A stretch of 64,000 nt of DNA from positions 62,001-126,000 of the forward strand of contig NZ_QHJQ01000008.1 in the NCBI RefSeq assembly GCF_003185655.1, given 5' to 3'. This document shows positions 51,942 through 61,576 of this stretch, piece after piece; the first letter of the stretch is position 1; every line of letters begins with the position of its first letter. The notes beneath the pieces were generated by a model. It did no database searches and was not told the DNA's origin. It saw only the letters and a list, made by a program, of their open reading frames with translations. Both the position numbers and the translations under genes were made by a program. This DNA is from Coraliomargarita sinensis (GTDB taxonomy: Bacteria > Verrucomicrobiota > Verrucomicrobiia > Opitutales > Coraliomargaritaceae).

Positions 51942-52147
51942 GCTTTGAAATGAATGAATGATTAAAATTGCACATAATTAGGCGTGATCGCAACCTAAAC
52001 CAAAGCTAATATGCAAGAGGGCCCTGTCCCTTATGGGGTAAGTTGCCTGGTAGGAAAGGGCTGTTTAATCTGTGATCTCCAATTGAAGGTCTGGAGGCAT
52101 TAAGTATGAAACATTTTTCACTAACGTGCATCCAACATGTCTAAATT

Positions 52148-54268
52148 ATGATGAAAACGATTCTAATTGCCCTGGCGGCCAGTTTTCTGGCCACATTTAG
52201 TATTTCTTCTGCCAACGAAAGCAGTCTCAGGATAGACTACAGTCGCTTGAAGGATGATTTGAAGTCGGATTTGATGAGAGAAATTCCCGACGTCAGCACT
52301 TCCAGAAAATCCGATTACTTCGAAGCGCTGGAAAAGGAAGAGGCCGCCAAAGAAGGGGTTAAAGCGGCAGAGAAAGTACTGGGAGAAATCAAGACGGCCC
52401 AGGCGCTGATCGGGCACGCCAAGAATCACTGGATCAAGAAGGCCGATCAGGGCATCGCCAACGCCAAAGAGGCGCTGAAAAACGCGAAGACAGGTGCCGA
52501 GCGTGAGAAAGCAAAAGCTGATTTGGCCAAGTGGGAGGAAAACCGGGAAGCCGGCGTCGAGGCGCTGAAAGAGCGCACGGCAAAATGGGAAGCGGTGAAA
52601 GACGATTTGCCGAAAGCACAAGGAGCGCTCCAGGCAGCCAGGGAGGCGCTCGCGCAAGCCAGTCAAAATGTGGTCGAGACCACCAAAGAACTCGGCCTGG
52701 ATGCATTTTTATCGAGTGATGACCTGGATGCGAAGCTTGCCCGATACATCGTTTTGAAGGAGGCGACTCCCGCTGCGCTGGCGGAATATGCGGCCGAGAG
52801 CCGGGCGCATGAGGCGCAGGTTGAGGCTTTTCTGAATAACGATGAACTGCTGGTACAGTTGATGGTGGCCGACGGCCCGCGTAAGGCCCGCCGCGCCGAG
52901 CATCCGGACTACCCCCGAATGCTGGAGATTTACAACAGTATCCAGAACGCGAGTGACAAGGCCTCGGATGGGGCGCTTCAGCGGCTGGCCCTGGCGGTCG
53001 CACTGGAGCATGCCGCCCCGCACAAGCTACGTGCGGCCAAGGCGGATACGGACGCTCCGGAGCATGTGGATCCGCTGAAACGCTACCTGCACTTTGAAAA
53101 GGCCTACCTCGACGGGGAGCTCGACCCGCATTTTGGTAACCTGAGGGTTTGGGACATGCGGATGGTTGTGGATGGCGAGGAGCCGGAGGAAATTCTCGCC
53201 TGGGGGCGTGAAATGCTGCGCAACTATCGCCCGGACCACATCACCACTTCGGACCATCGCTGGCGCTATGTCGGACTGGTGCGCTCGGACATCCGCTATG
53301 GTTCGCAGGACAACAAATACGACCGGGACGACCTGCAGTTCTTCCAAAACATTTTAATGAACGGCGGCATCTGCGGTCGCCGGGCCTTCATCGGGCGCTT
53401 CATCCTCCGTGCCTTCGGTAATCCTACCACGGCTCGTCCACAGAGCGGGCACGCCGCGCTCGTACGCTGGACGCCGGACGGCTGGGTGCCCGTTCTCGGT
53501 GGCGGCTGGGGTGCCGGCTGGACGAAAACGCCCTACGACCGTGACAAGGACTTTCTGGCCACCACTCAGGCCAGAGCGCTCGGAGACGAGTATTTGCAGG
53601 TTAAGCGGGCCCACTGGGTAGGGGATCTGCTTGACGAGCCCAGAGTCTATGGACTGCTGAACAATCGCAAAGCGCCCGAGTTCTGGAACGGGTTGGCGCT
53701 GAACACGCAGCGTGCTCTGATCGCTGATGCCCAGGCACTCGACGCCGTCGGCGAGGAGCTGGGTGAAGCCAACGTATCGGATGTCGAATATGCCATCGAT
53801 ACGGCCGAGGTGACCGATGCGGACCGTGAGATCACGGTGAACGACAAGGGCTTGATTACCATTCCGGCGGCCGCGACCAGCGAGCCCAAATCCAGCAAAG
53901 GGAAAGTGATTTTTATCCCCAGCGTATTGGGTGGCTTGCAGCTGCACTACAAGCGTACCGGTGGAGCGACGGATTTTGAATATACCATCAATGCCCCTGA
54001 AGCAGGGTCATACGCGCTGATTGGAAAAGTGGTGACTCCCAGCTGGAAGCAAAATCTGGTGCTTTCGGTGAACGGTGAGGCGAACGTGGCCGAGATCCCC
54101 TTACCGCACACGGTGGGCATGTGGGATTACACCGAGCCGGTCCACATCAATCTGAAACGGGGCAAGAACGTGCTGCGCTTTTCACACAAGACGGAGGGCT
54201 ACAGCAAAGGATTCAGCATCAAGGAGTTCCAATTGGCGCCAGTTCCAGAGCACGCGCGTGTGAGGTAG
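52148..54268 (+). CDS. Secreted coiled-coil/transglutaminase-like/CBM-like protein
   Basis: The 706-residue protein has a signal peptide (MKTILIALAASFLATFSISSA). It then has a long Ala/Lys/Glu-rich coiled coil (about 55-190), a helical region, and a transglutaminase-like domain with Cys409 in GGICGRRAFIGRFILRAFG and His435 in QSGHAALVRWTPDGWVPVLGGGW. A C-terminal jelly-roll domain (about 575-700, YTINAPEAGSYALIGKV, FSIKEFQLAP) resembles carbohydrate-binding modules. It could cross-link, cleave or bind cell-surface glycoproteins or polysaccharides. The Asp of the catalytic triad cannot be placed with confidence. The gene is divergent from the giant/small array, sharing a 206-bp promoter region. 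Confidence 0.7.
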   Translation: MMKTILIALAASFLATFSISSANESSLRIDYSRLKDDLKSDLMREIPDVSTSRKSDYFEALEKEEAAKEGVKAAEKVLGEIKTAQALIGHAKNHWIKKADQGIANAKEALKNAKTGAEREKAKADLAKWEENREAGVEALKERTAKWEAVKDDLPKAQGALQAAREALAQASQNVVETTKELGLDAFLSSDDLDAKLARYIVLKEATPAALAEYAAESRAHEAQVEAFLNNDELLVQLMVADGPRKARRAEHPDYPRMLEIYNSIQNASDKASDGALQRLALAVALEHAAPHKLRAAKADTDAPEHVDPLKRYLHFEKAYLDGELDPHFGNLRVWDMRMVVDGEEPEEILAWGREMLRNYRPDHITTSDHRWRYVGLVRSDIRYGSQDNKYDRDDLQFFQNILMNGGICGRRAFIGRFILRAFGNPTTARPQSGHAALVRWTPDGWVPVLGGGWGAGWTKTPYDRDKDFLATTQARALGDEYLQVKRAHWVGDLLDEPRVYGLLNNRKAPEFWNGLALNTQRALIADAQALDAVGEELGEANVSDVEYAIDTAEVTDADREITVNDKGLITIPAAATSEPKSSKGKVIFIPSVLGGLQLHYKRTGGATDFEYTINAPEAGSYALIGKVVTPSWKQNLVLSVNGEANVAEIPLPHTVGMWDYTEPVHINLKRGKNVLRFSHKTEGYSKGFSIKEFQLAPVPEHARVR

Positions 54269-54278
54269 GCCGGGACTT

Positions 54279-54378
54279 GTAGGGGTGGTGCTTCGCGCCA
54301 CCCGCGAATACAGTGTGGGGTCCCGGATGTTCTTAGCGCCGCGGAGTTGTCGCGGGCTTGGCAAGCGAGAGCCCCTAC
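54279..54378. repeat. 100-bp palindromic element with three arms after the transglutaminase-like gene
   Basis: The closing stem is GTAGGGG (54279-54285) with CCCCTAC (54372-54378). Arm 1 is GTGGTGC-TTC-GCGCCAC, arm 3 has GGGCT/AGCCC with GCTTG/CAAGC inside, and arm 2 spans CGCG to CGCG. It begins 10 bp after the stop codon of the gene before it. The rest of the gap, to rpsB at 54630, holds no gene I can recognise. Confidence 0.65.
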
Positions 54379-54629
54379 GTTGTTATCCGCGAGGTGGGGT
54401 TAAGATCTCGATGGTTTGTAAGTTATCCGAGAATGTCTTAGGGGAAAACTTCCACCTTTTCGCTTGCCTTGCCTCTCTGCGCTGGTATCCCTCTCCGCTT
54501 TCCTGCTCCGAAGGGGATCAAGGAACAGGCTCAAATCGGCCTGAACATCGATAAAACCTACAAATCAACCACAACTAAAAGAAACATTGTTTCTCCCGGG
54601 GTTCATGACTCAGGGCTTTGAAAAATAAA

Positions 54630-55475
<846 letters not shown>

Positions 55476-55503
55476 TCATTTATAGACCCAAAGTTAAAAG
55501 ATA

Positions 55504-56097
55504 ATGAGCGTTCAAATTAATGCGAAAATGGTCGGCGAGCTCCGTGAGAGCACTGGCGCCGGCTTGATGGATTGTAAAAAAGCACTTGTCGAATCCGAAG
55601 GTGATTTCGATCAGGCGGTCGAATTGCTCCGCAAACGCGGTGTGGCCAAGGCAGCCAAAAAAGCCAGCCGCGAAGCTGCGGAAGGACTGGTCGACACTTA
55701 TATCCACCTCGGTGGTAAGGTCGGCGTGCTCTGTGAAATCAACTGCGAATCCGACTTCGTGGCCAAGACGGATGACTTCAAGAAGTTCGTCCGCGACATC
55801 GCCATGCACATCGCAGCGGCCAGCCCGGTCTGCGTGTCCCGCGAGGAGATCGACCCGGCCCTGATCGAGGCCGAGCGCAAAGTCGCCGAAGGTCAGGCAG
55901 AAGGTAAGCCGGCTCAAGCCGTCGAGAAGATCGTCGAGGGCAAGCTCAACAAGTATCTCAGTGAAAACTGCCTGCTGGAGCAAGCCTACGTCAAGGATCC
56001 GGACAAGACTGTTCAGGAAGTTCTGACGGCGAACATTGCCAAGATGGGTGAAAACATGGTGATCCGCCGCTTTGCCCGATTCCAGGTCGGTGCCTAA
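55504..56097 (+). CDS. tsf: Elongation factor Ts
   Basis: The 197-residue protein exchanges GDP for GTP on EF-Tu. The N-terminal domain reads VGELRESTGAGLMDCKKALVESEGDFDQAVELLRKRG, followed by the core VGVLCEINCESDFVAKTDDFKKFVRDIAMHIAA. It is of the short type (about 200 residues, versus 283 in E. coli). The terminator at 56121 ends the rpsB-tsf transcript. Confidence 0.97.
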   Translation: MSVQINAKMVGELRESTGAGLMDCKKALVESEGDFDQAVELLRKRGVAKAAKKASREAAEGLVDTYIHLGGKVGVLCEINCESDFVAKTDDFKKFVRDIAMHIAAASPVCVSREEIDPALIEAERKVAEGQAEGKPAQAVEKIVEGKLNKYLSENCLLEQAYVKDPDKTVQEVLTANIAKMGENMVIRRFARFQVGA

Positions 56098-56120
56098 TAG
56101 TTTTTGTTTTCTGTTTTGCG

Positions 56121-56155
56121 AAAAGCCCGCTTCCGTTCCGGATGCGGGCTTTTTT
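56121..56155 (+). terminator. Intrinsic terminator after tsf
   Basis: AAGCCCGC (56123-56130) pairs with GCGGGCTT (56144-56151) and is followed by a T-run. Confidence 0.92.
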
Positions 56156-56158
56156 ATG

Positions 56159-56315
56159 TAATACCACTTTGCAAAAGTTTTGATCTTTTTGGAAACAGAT
56201 TGTCCGTAGCGAACTTGCGCAGCAAGGTCGAGGGTGGTATCTGAGTGCTAATCGACGGCACTGGCGTGCCATCGCTACAACCATTAAGTATCAATTCTTT
56301 TTTTAATTGGTATCA
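56159..56315. repeat. Cloverleaf palindromic element, copy 2, with terminal inverted repeats
   Basis: The core 56206-56278 (73 nt) has closing stem GTAGCGA/TCGCTAC, arm 1 CTTGC-GCA-GCAAG, arm 2 GTCGA and TCGAC around 20 nt, and arm 3 GGCAC-TGGC-GTGCC. The outer ends are inverted repeats of about 27 bp that start TAATACCA at the left and end TGGTATCA at the right, ending in an AATT/AATT stem across seven T. It resembles copy 1 at 24970-25100. It follows the rpsB-tsf terminator immediately. No ORF is present, as expected for a non-coding (MITE/REPIN-like) element. Confidence 0.75.
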
Positions 56316-56370
56316 TCTACCCATTGAACCGATGCGGCTTTCCCGGGCAGGGGCAGCTATGGGGGTGTAA

Positions 56371-56389
56371 GTAATTGATTGGCAATTAC
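56371..56389. promoter_or_regulatory. Small perfect inverted repeat upstream of the dead sensor gene
   Basis: GTAATTG (56371-56377) and CAATTAC (56383-56389) are perfect 7-bp arms with a 5-bp spacer. It may be an operator, located about 40 bp before the start codon of the broken gene. Confidence 0.4.
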
Positions 56390-56428
56390 ATCTATCTTTA
56401 CTCATCTGCCAGCCAGCCACTCCATATT

Positions 56429-56872
56429 ATGAAACTGAAGCACTTCCTCCCCGTAAAGTTAACTCTTTCTGTCATACTTGCGTTGGCGGTCATCTATCTT
56501 TCCTTAGAGCTGGAGCAGAAGATCATCCAAGTTGAGTAAGCGGAGAACAGGCAAATCGAAGCGCTTCGGCTTTCCGTTTTGTTCAGGCAAACTTCGGATG
56601 ATCTGACGAAATTTGCCCGGATGTATGTGGAAACGGGGGATGACCGTTTCCGCTGTTATTTTAACAAGATACTCGAAATCCGAAATGGCGAGCTTCCCCG
56701 CCCCGAGCACTATGATCGGGCTTACTGGGACCTCGTATTGGGGGAAGATGCATCCTTGCCGGAGATGTCCGAACAGGGTGAAAGGCTTTCATTCGCGGTC
56801 ATGTGGTCCCTTAAGTCGAGCGGTCGGCTCGGCGAGACCGTCTCTAGCAAGAGGCGGATGTCTGTCTGTTGA
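56429..56872 (+). pseudogene. N-terminal remnant of a membrane sensor protein, broken by an in-frame stop
   Basis: ATG 56429 opens KLKHFLPVKLTLSVILALAVIYLS, a membrane helix, and then reaches TAA at 56537-56539. The same frame continues with no further stop: AENRQIEALRLSVLFRQTSDDLTKFARMYVETGD and YFNKILEIRNGELPRPEHYDRAYWDLVLGED. This is a typical sensor N-terminus known ahead of histidine kinase, cyclase or chemoreceptor domains. No output domain follows; the frame soon ends in unrelated sequence near 56800-56872. So it is a degraded fragment with both an internal stop and a lost C-terminus. Confidence 0.75.
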
Positions 56873-56875
56873 TGC

Positions 56876-56912
56876 TGGTAGGGCGTGTCTGGCCCAGCGC
56901 GCCGTCCCACCA
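56876..56912. repeat. REP-like hairpin next to the dead sensor gene
   Basis: TGGTAGGGCG at the left pairs imperfectly with CGCCGTCCCACCA at the right, with an inner CTGG/CCAG stem. It lies between the pseudogene and the hypothetical gene at 56948. Confidence 0.5.
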
Positions 56913-56947
56913 ACAGAACCACGCAACGACTCAACCACTCACCAATC

Positions 56948-57397
56948 CTACTCCGATTTCTCCATCGGGATCTTGTTTGAAGTCGCTACGGCGAGAACCG
57001 GAACCTTGGTTTTGACCCAGATGTTCTGCTCCTTGAAGAATTTTGCGGTGACGGCTTCGCAGGCTTCGCCGATGGTTTCCACCGGCATGCGGCGGCCCTT
57101 CGGCGTGGTGTTGTATTCGTAAGCTGCGCGGATGATGCGTTCCGGGGCGACGGTGACACTGTCGTCTTCCGGAATCTGAACGACCCAGCCGGTGAGGTCT
57201 TTGTCTTCGAGCACGCCCTCGTTGTCCGCGAGGACAATGGAGAACTGTTTTTTAACGGGGGGAGGCCGGTTGGCGCGCTCCTCTTCCTCGGCTTTTAGTT
57301 CCATTTCAATATCCTGCATGATCTCGTTGATCTTGCGAATATCGGTTTCGTTGCGTTGGAGGATGAACTTGAGTGTTTCGACGTCGATTTTGGCCAT
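56948..57397 (-). CDS. Conserved hypothetical protein with N-terminal coiled coil
   Basis: The protein has 149 residues from ATG 57397, which gives MAKIDVETLKFILQRNETDIR; a longer frame has no better start. An N-terminal coiled-coil helix (ETDIRKINEIMQDIEMELKAEEEE) precedes a compact domain with QFSIVLADNEGVLEDKDLTGWVVQIPED and a C-terminal helix ending in EKSE. No catalytic motif is visible and I do not recognise the function. It follows the double M16 peptidase gene on the same strand after 40 bp, so the two may be cotranscribed. Confidence 0.65.
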   Translation of the reverse strand: MAKIDVETLKFILQRNETDIRKINEIMQDIEMELKAEEEERANRPPPVKKQFSIVLADNEGVLEDKDLTGWVVQIPEDDSVTVAPERIIRAAYEYNTTPKGRRMPVETIGEACEAVTAKFFKEQNIWVKTKVPVLAVATSNKIPMEKSE

Positions 57398-57437
57398 TGA
57401 AGAAATAGGATCGTTAGGAGTTGGTCGTTTGAGTGAA

Positions 57438-60400
57438 CTATTTGGAGTAGATGAGCTCGGCGCCGTCAAGAGCTGTGCCGAAGTCATCCATGGATTCGAT
57501 AAAAGTGTATTTGCCGGTGTCGCCCCAATCCCAGGTCTTCCCCAAGATGTAGTGCCGCACGGGCAATTCGATTTCGGTGGCGATCTCGGCGCTGTCAGCG
57601 ACCGAGGTGATGACCTCGGCAGCGACTTCCTCGTTTTGGTTCAACTGCGAAATTACGACCAGGTGGTCGGCGGTACGGTAGATTTTTTCGATCTGTACCT
57701 TCCATCCCGCGTTGGGTGTATCGATGCGCACGCTCACGGAGTTGTTTTTCGATTCCGCGCTCGACGTGGATCCATTTTGCAGTGAGCCGGCAATCACCAC
57801 GGTGGCTTTGGACGGGTCGAGGTATTGCTTGATCGCCCGGTTGACTTGTTCGGGTGTGATCTTTTCCAACTCGAGGGGGTATTGATCGATGTAGCCAGGC
57901 TCCATCCCGCGTTGCAGAAAGCTGTGCAGCTGGCCGGCGACCCGGCCGGTGGTGGAGAGGCCGACCAGATAAGAACCGGAGAGCGTTTCGATTGCGGCGT
58001 CGACCTCTGCTTCGCTCACACCATCGGCATACCAGGTATCCAAGACTTCCCGGGTCGCTTCCATGCCTTCATCCAGTAGGGCGGGCGAGAAGCTGGCGGT
58101 TAGGGCCCAGTTGCCCGGAGTCATGATGTCTCCCTGATGATAAGAACGGATGTTGTAGGTGAGCCCGCGCTCCTTCCGGACTTCGCTCATGAGCCGTGCA
58201 TTGAAGCTGCCGCCCAGAATGTAATTACCGAGCATGAAGGGGAGGTATTCCTTCTCGCTGCGTTGCAGTCCGGTGTTATAGCCGTAAAGAACGGAAACGC
58301 TGGTTTTGTCGGCGATGTAGATGCGTTCCTCCACGCTGGTGTTGCCCCCTTGTTCCGGTTGTTCTTCAGGATAGGGGACGCCGCCGCTCCAGCCTTCAAA
58401 GGCGTTGGCGACGGCCGCTTTAATCTGCTCGAAGTCGATGTCGCCAGCAAATACCAGGCGCATGGATTCCGGGCCGTAAAATTCTTGATGGAAGCTGCGG
58501 AGGTCTTCGATGCTCGTGGCTTTGAGGTCTTCGAGCAGAAGACTCAGCTCCTCGTTGTGGTTGGGGTGGCCGGCGGGGTAGAGCATTCGGCTCAATTGCG
58601 AGCTGGCCCGGTAGTTGGGGTCATCCACGGCCTGGAGCAGGTAGGCTTCCTGCCGGCTGCGGACGGTTTCGAAAACGGCAGGGTCGAAGGCGGGCTCGCG
58701 CACCTGCTCTGCCAGTAATTCCAAAACCGCTCCGGCATTCGGCCGGAGGAAGCGGCCGGAAAAACTGAGGCTGTGGCTGCCGGCGGAAAACGAGATGTCG
58801 GCCCCCAGGGTGTCGAGCAATTCGGCGATGGCGAAACGGTCCTTTCTGGCGCTGCCCTTGTCGAGCATGGCTGCAGTCAACCCCGCCAACATGGGATGTT
58901 CGCCCGGGCTGAGGGCCTCACCCGCGGCAAAACTTCCAACAAAAGAAACAACGCCTTCGATCGGCATATCGACGGTGATAAGGTCGATCCCGGCCACCGT
59001 CTCCCGGCGCATGTTGGAGGAAAAGTCGACCACGCTGGGGAGGCTCTCGCCGTTCTCCGCCTGTTTATCGTTCGCGTGGGGGCCGTAGAGTTCCGGATCC
59101 CGGTAGTAGTTTGGTCCCCAGGCGCGACCGCTTTGCTGGGCCAGGCTGTTTTTGACTTCAGGGACGAACCATCCTGTCGTGCTCGTCTTTTTCAGGAAGT
59201 AGCGCTTGGCCACGGCCTGGATTTCCTTAGCGGTTACAGCCTCGATTTCCTTCGGCCGGTTGACGTAGCTGGTCCAGTCGCCCATGGCAATGGCTTCATT
59301 GATCTGATCGGCAATCGCATAGGGGCCGTCCCTGCCGTAGACGATTTCCGCGCGGATCACCGACTTGGCCCGGCTGAGTTCATCCTCGGTCACGCCGCCC
59401 CCGATGAGGGCTTCGATTTCTTTTTGCAGGATGGCTTCAACTTCCTCGTGAGTGGCATCGGGCGTCAGGTAGGCGCCGAAAACGAAGAGTCCCGGGTCAT
59501 GCAATTCGGGCGCAAAGGTAAAGGTGGCACTGGCCTTGCCTTTATCTTCGAGCGCACGGTAGAGTCGGCCGGTCTTGTCGGCGCCCACGATTTGGTCGAT
59601 GAGGAGCAGGGCGGGCCAGTCCTTGTGCGTGGCTTCGGGAACTTTATAGCCGGTCATGACCACCCCGACCTGGCCCGCGCGTTTGATGGTCACGCGTCGT
59701 GGGCCGATCTGTTCAGGCTCTGAAGTTTCGACTTCCGGGATGGGGTGGGGGGCCGCTTCGATCGCGCCATAGTGCTCGACGATGGCATCCAGGGTTTTCT
59801 CACGGTCGTAGCCGCCGATGACGGTCAGCACCGCATTCTCCGGCCAGTAAAAGGTGTCATAGAACTCGCGAAGCTTCTCGGGTGAGGTGTTCTCGATGTC
59901 CGACTTCCAGCCAATCGTGGGGTGGCTGTAGGTGTGGGCGGTAAAGGCGGCGGCAAACAATTCTTTGATCAGGGTCCGGACCGGACTGTTTTCCCCGCGT
60001 TCGTATTCGTTGCGCACGACGGTCATTTCCGAAGCCAGATCCTTTTCCCGTATGTACAGGTTGCGCATCCGGTCGGCCTCCAGTTCGATGGCCAGCGGGA
60101 CGTATTCGCGCGGCAGGGTCGCGTAGTAATTCGTGCGGTCGAACCAGGTGGTTGCGTTGGAGCGGGCCCCGATGCGCTCCATTTGACTGGAGTAATCATT
60201 GTCCTCTTCGGCGTTAAAGCGGGGCGTCCCTTTAAACATCATATGCTCAAGAATATGGGTGGCACCGGTCGTGCCGGGCACTTCATGACGGGAGCCGACT
60301 TCGTAGGTCACCATGACCGTGGCAACCGGCAGGCCTTCGTTGGGCATGAGCAGCACACGCAGGCCGTTGTCTCGCAATTCGTACTCCTCAATCCCTCCTA

Positions 60401-60494
60401 TGGTCTGGATGTGCTTGAGGGCGTCTTCCGCACTTGTGGCGAACGCGCACAGACTGGTGAGAAGGAAGATAAGAAAATGGCGTGTGGCTTGCAT
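57438..60494 (-). CDS. Double-domain M16 zinc peptidase (pitrilysin family)
   Basis: The 1018-residue protein has a signal peptide (RHFLIFLLTSLCAFATSA) and the inverted zinc motif HILEH (His80, Glu83, His84), with the third ligand Glu163 in TVVRNEYERGE. A second M16-type half (about 530-900, lacking the HxxEH motif) follows, including TVDMPIEGVVSFVGSFAAGEAL and YNIRSYHQGDIMTPGNW. It would degrade peptides or misfolded proteins in the periplasm. The inactive second half is typical and helps enclose the substrate. The protein is close to the usual full length. Confidence 0.9.
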   Translation of the reverse strand: MQATRHFLIFLLTSLCAFATSAEDALKHIQTIGGIEEYELRDNGLRVLLMPNEGLPVATVMVTYEVGSRHEVPGTTGATHILEHMMFKGTPRFNAEEDNDYSSQMERIGARSNATTWFDRTNYYATLPREYVPLAIELEADRMRNLYIREKDLASEMTVVRNEYERGENSPVRTLIKELFAAAFTAHTYSHPTIGWKSDIENTSPEKLREFYDTFYWPENAVLTVIGGYDREKTLDAIVEHYGAIEAAPHPIPEVETSEPEQIGPRRVTIKRAGQVGVVMTGYKVPEATHKDWPALLLIDQIVGADKTGRLYRALEDKGKASATFTFAPELHDPGLFVFGAYLTPDATHEEVEAILQKEIEALIGGGVTEDELSRAKSVIRAEIVYGRDGPYAIADQINEAIAMGDWTSYVNRPKEIEAVTAKEIQAVAKRYFLKKTSTTGWFVPEVKNSLAQQSGRAWGPNYYRDPELYGPHANDKQAENGESLPSVVDFSSNMRRETVAGIDLITVDMPIEGVVSFVGSFAAGEALSPGEHPMLAGLTAAMLDKGSARKDRFAIAELLDTLGADISFSAGSHSLSFSGRFLRPNAGAVLELLAEQVREPAFDPAVFETVRSRQEAYLLQAVDDPNYRASSQLSRMLYPAGHPNHNEELSLLLEDLKATSIEDLRSFHQEFYGPESMRLVFAGDIDFEQIKAAVANAFEGWSGGVPYPEEQPEQGGNTSVEERIYIADKTSVSVLYGYNTGLQRSEKEYLPFMLGNYILGGSFNARLMSEVRKERGLTYNIRSYHQGDIMTPGNWALTASFSPALLDEGMEATREVLDTWYADGVSEAEVDAAIETLSGSYLVGLSTTGRVAGQLHSFLQRGMEPGYIDQYPLELEKITPEQVNRAIKQYLDPSKATVVIAGSLQNGSTSSAESKNNSVSVRIDTPNAGWKVQIEKIYRTADHLVVISQLNQNEEVAAEVITSVADSAEIATEIELPVRHYILGKTWDWGDTGKYTFIESMDDFGTALDGAELIYSK

Positions 60495-60574
60495 AGTTTA
60501 GCTGTCAATCGAGCGGAAATAAATGTTCCGCTCAACTGCACTGCAAGCGTGGCCCGGAGAAAAGTTTATTTTCT

Positions 60575-61480
60575 CTATTTTTCCTTTTGGAAGCTGTGCA
60601 GGTCCTTTGAGGTGAGCAGCTCAATCAACTTCTTGATCGCCGGTGTGAGTACGCGGCCTTTCCGGTGGATGAGGGCCAGCGGACGTTTGTAGGTCTTGCC
60701 CTTGAATTTCAGAACCTTGAGCAGCCCCTGTGCTTCTTCCCGTACCACCGTGGTCTGTGGCAGGATCGCGATGCCGGCGTTGATCTCGACGGCCCGCTTC
60801 ACGGTTTCCACATTGTCGAATTCCATGACCGGTTCCACATCGATTCCGGCCTCCTTGAAAAGGGCGTCAGTGGCTTTACGCGTCGGAATGTCCGGTTCGA
60901 AACCGACGAACTTTTGCCCGGCAATTTCCTCGAGATCGACGGTCTTTTGCTTGGCCAGCGGATGCTCCGGGCAAACGACGAGAACCAGAATGTCATCGTG
61001 AAAGGGCAAGATCTCAAGTTGCTTGTGCTTCTGCGGGTAGGCCACGAGGCCCAGATCGATCGAGTTGGTCAGGATGTCCTCGTACACGTTGTTGGCGCGA
61101 CGGTACTCCACCCGGATATTAACCTCGGGATACTTGGCCAGGAAGGCTTTGACGTAAGGGGGCAACTCGTGAAGCCCGATACTGTAAACCGTCGAGATGT
61201 GAATCGTGCCGCTGATCACCTTCTTCATCTCCTGCAGCTCGCTGTTGAGCTTATCGTAGAGATAGAGCATCTCCTTGGCGGATTCGTAGAGCTTCTGGCC
61301 CTCGCGGGTCAGGCGGAACTGCTTCTGGCTGCGGTCAACGATGAGAATGCTGAAATGCTTCTCCATCGCGCGCAGCTGTTGGCTGACCGCAGATTGCGTG
61401 ATATTATTCAATTTCGCCGCGCGCGAAAAACTTTCACTTTCCACGAGGTCCGAGAAGATTTTAAAATTTTCAACATGCAT
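60575..61480 (-). CDS. LysR-family transcriptional regulator
   Basis: The 301-residue protein has an N-terminal winged helix-turn-helix (FKIFSDLVESESFSRAAKLNNITQSAVSQQLRAMEKHF) and a periplasmic-binding-like effector domain (ISGTIHISTVYSIGLHELPPYV, then LGLVAYPQKHKQLEILPFHDDILVLVV). It probably controls its divergent neighbour or a distant regulon; the 96-bp gap to yggS is AT-rich and may hold its operator. Effector unknown. The type is near the CysB/CbbR-like branch by length, but I cannot name it. Confidence 0.88.
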   Translation of the reverse strand: MHVENFKIFSDLVESESFSRAAKLNNITQSAVSQQLRAMEKHFSILIVDRSQKQFRLTREGQKLYESAKEMLYLYDKLNSELQEMKKVISGTIHISTVYSIGLHELPPYVKAFLAKYPEVNIRVEYRRANNVYEDILTNSIDLGLVAYPQKHKQLEILPFHDDILVLVVCPEHPLAKQKTVDLEEIAGQKFVGFEPDIPTRKATDALFKEAGIDVEPVMEFDNVETVKRAVEINAGIAILPQTTVVREEAQGLLKVLKFKGKTYKRPLALIHRKGRVLTPAIKKLIELLTSKDLHSFQKEK

Positions 61481-61576
61481 GGTGATTTCGTGTATAAAAG
61501 AAGCTAATCAAAATACAAGTCTAATTAAAGGAAATCTTATCTTGCGATTTTTCGCTAACAGTGCTGCTTAATAAGT

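Noticed and set aside
56228..56250. GAGTGCTAA, half of a CIRCE heat-shock operator, inside the cloverleaf repeat
   Set aside because: The partner half TTAGCACTC is absent, and the sequence is part of the repeat's second arm, so this is coincidence.
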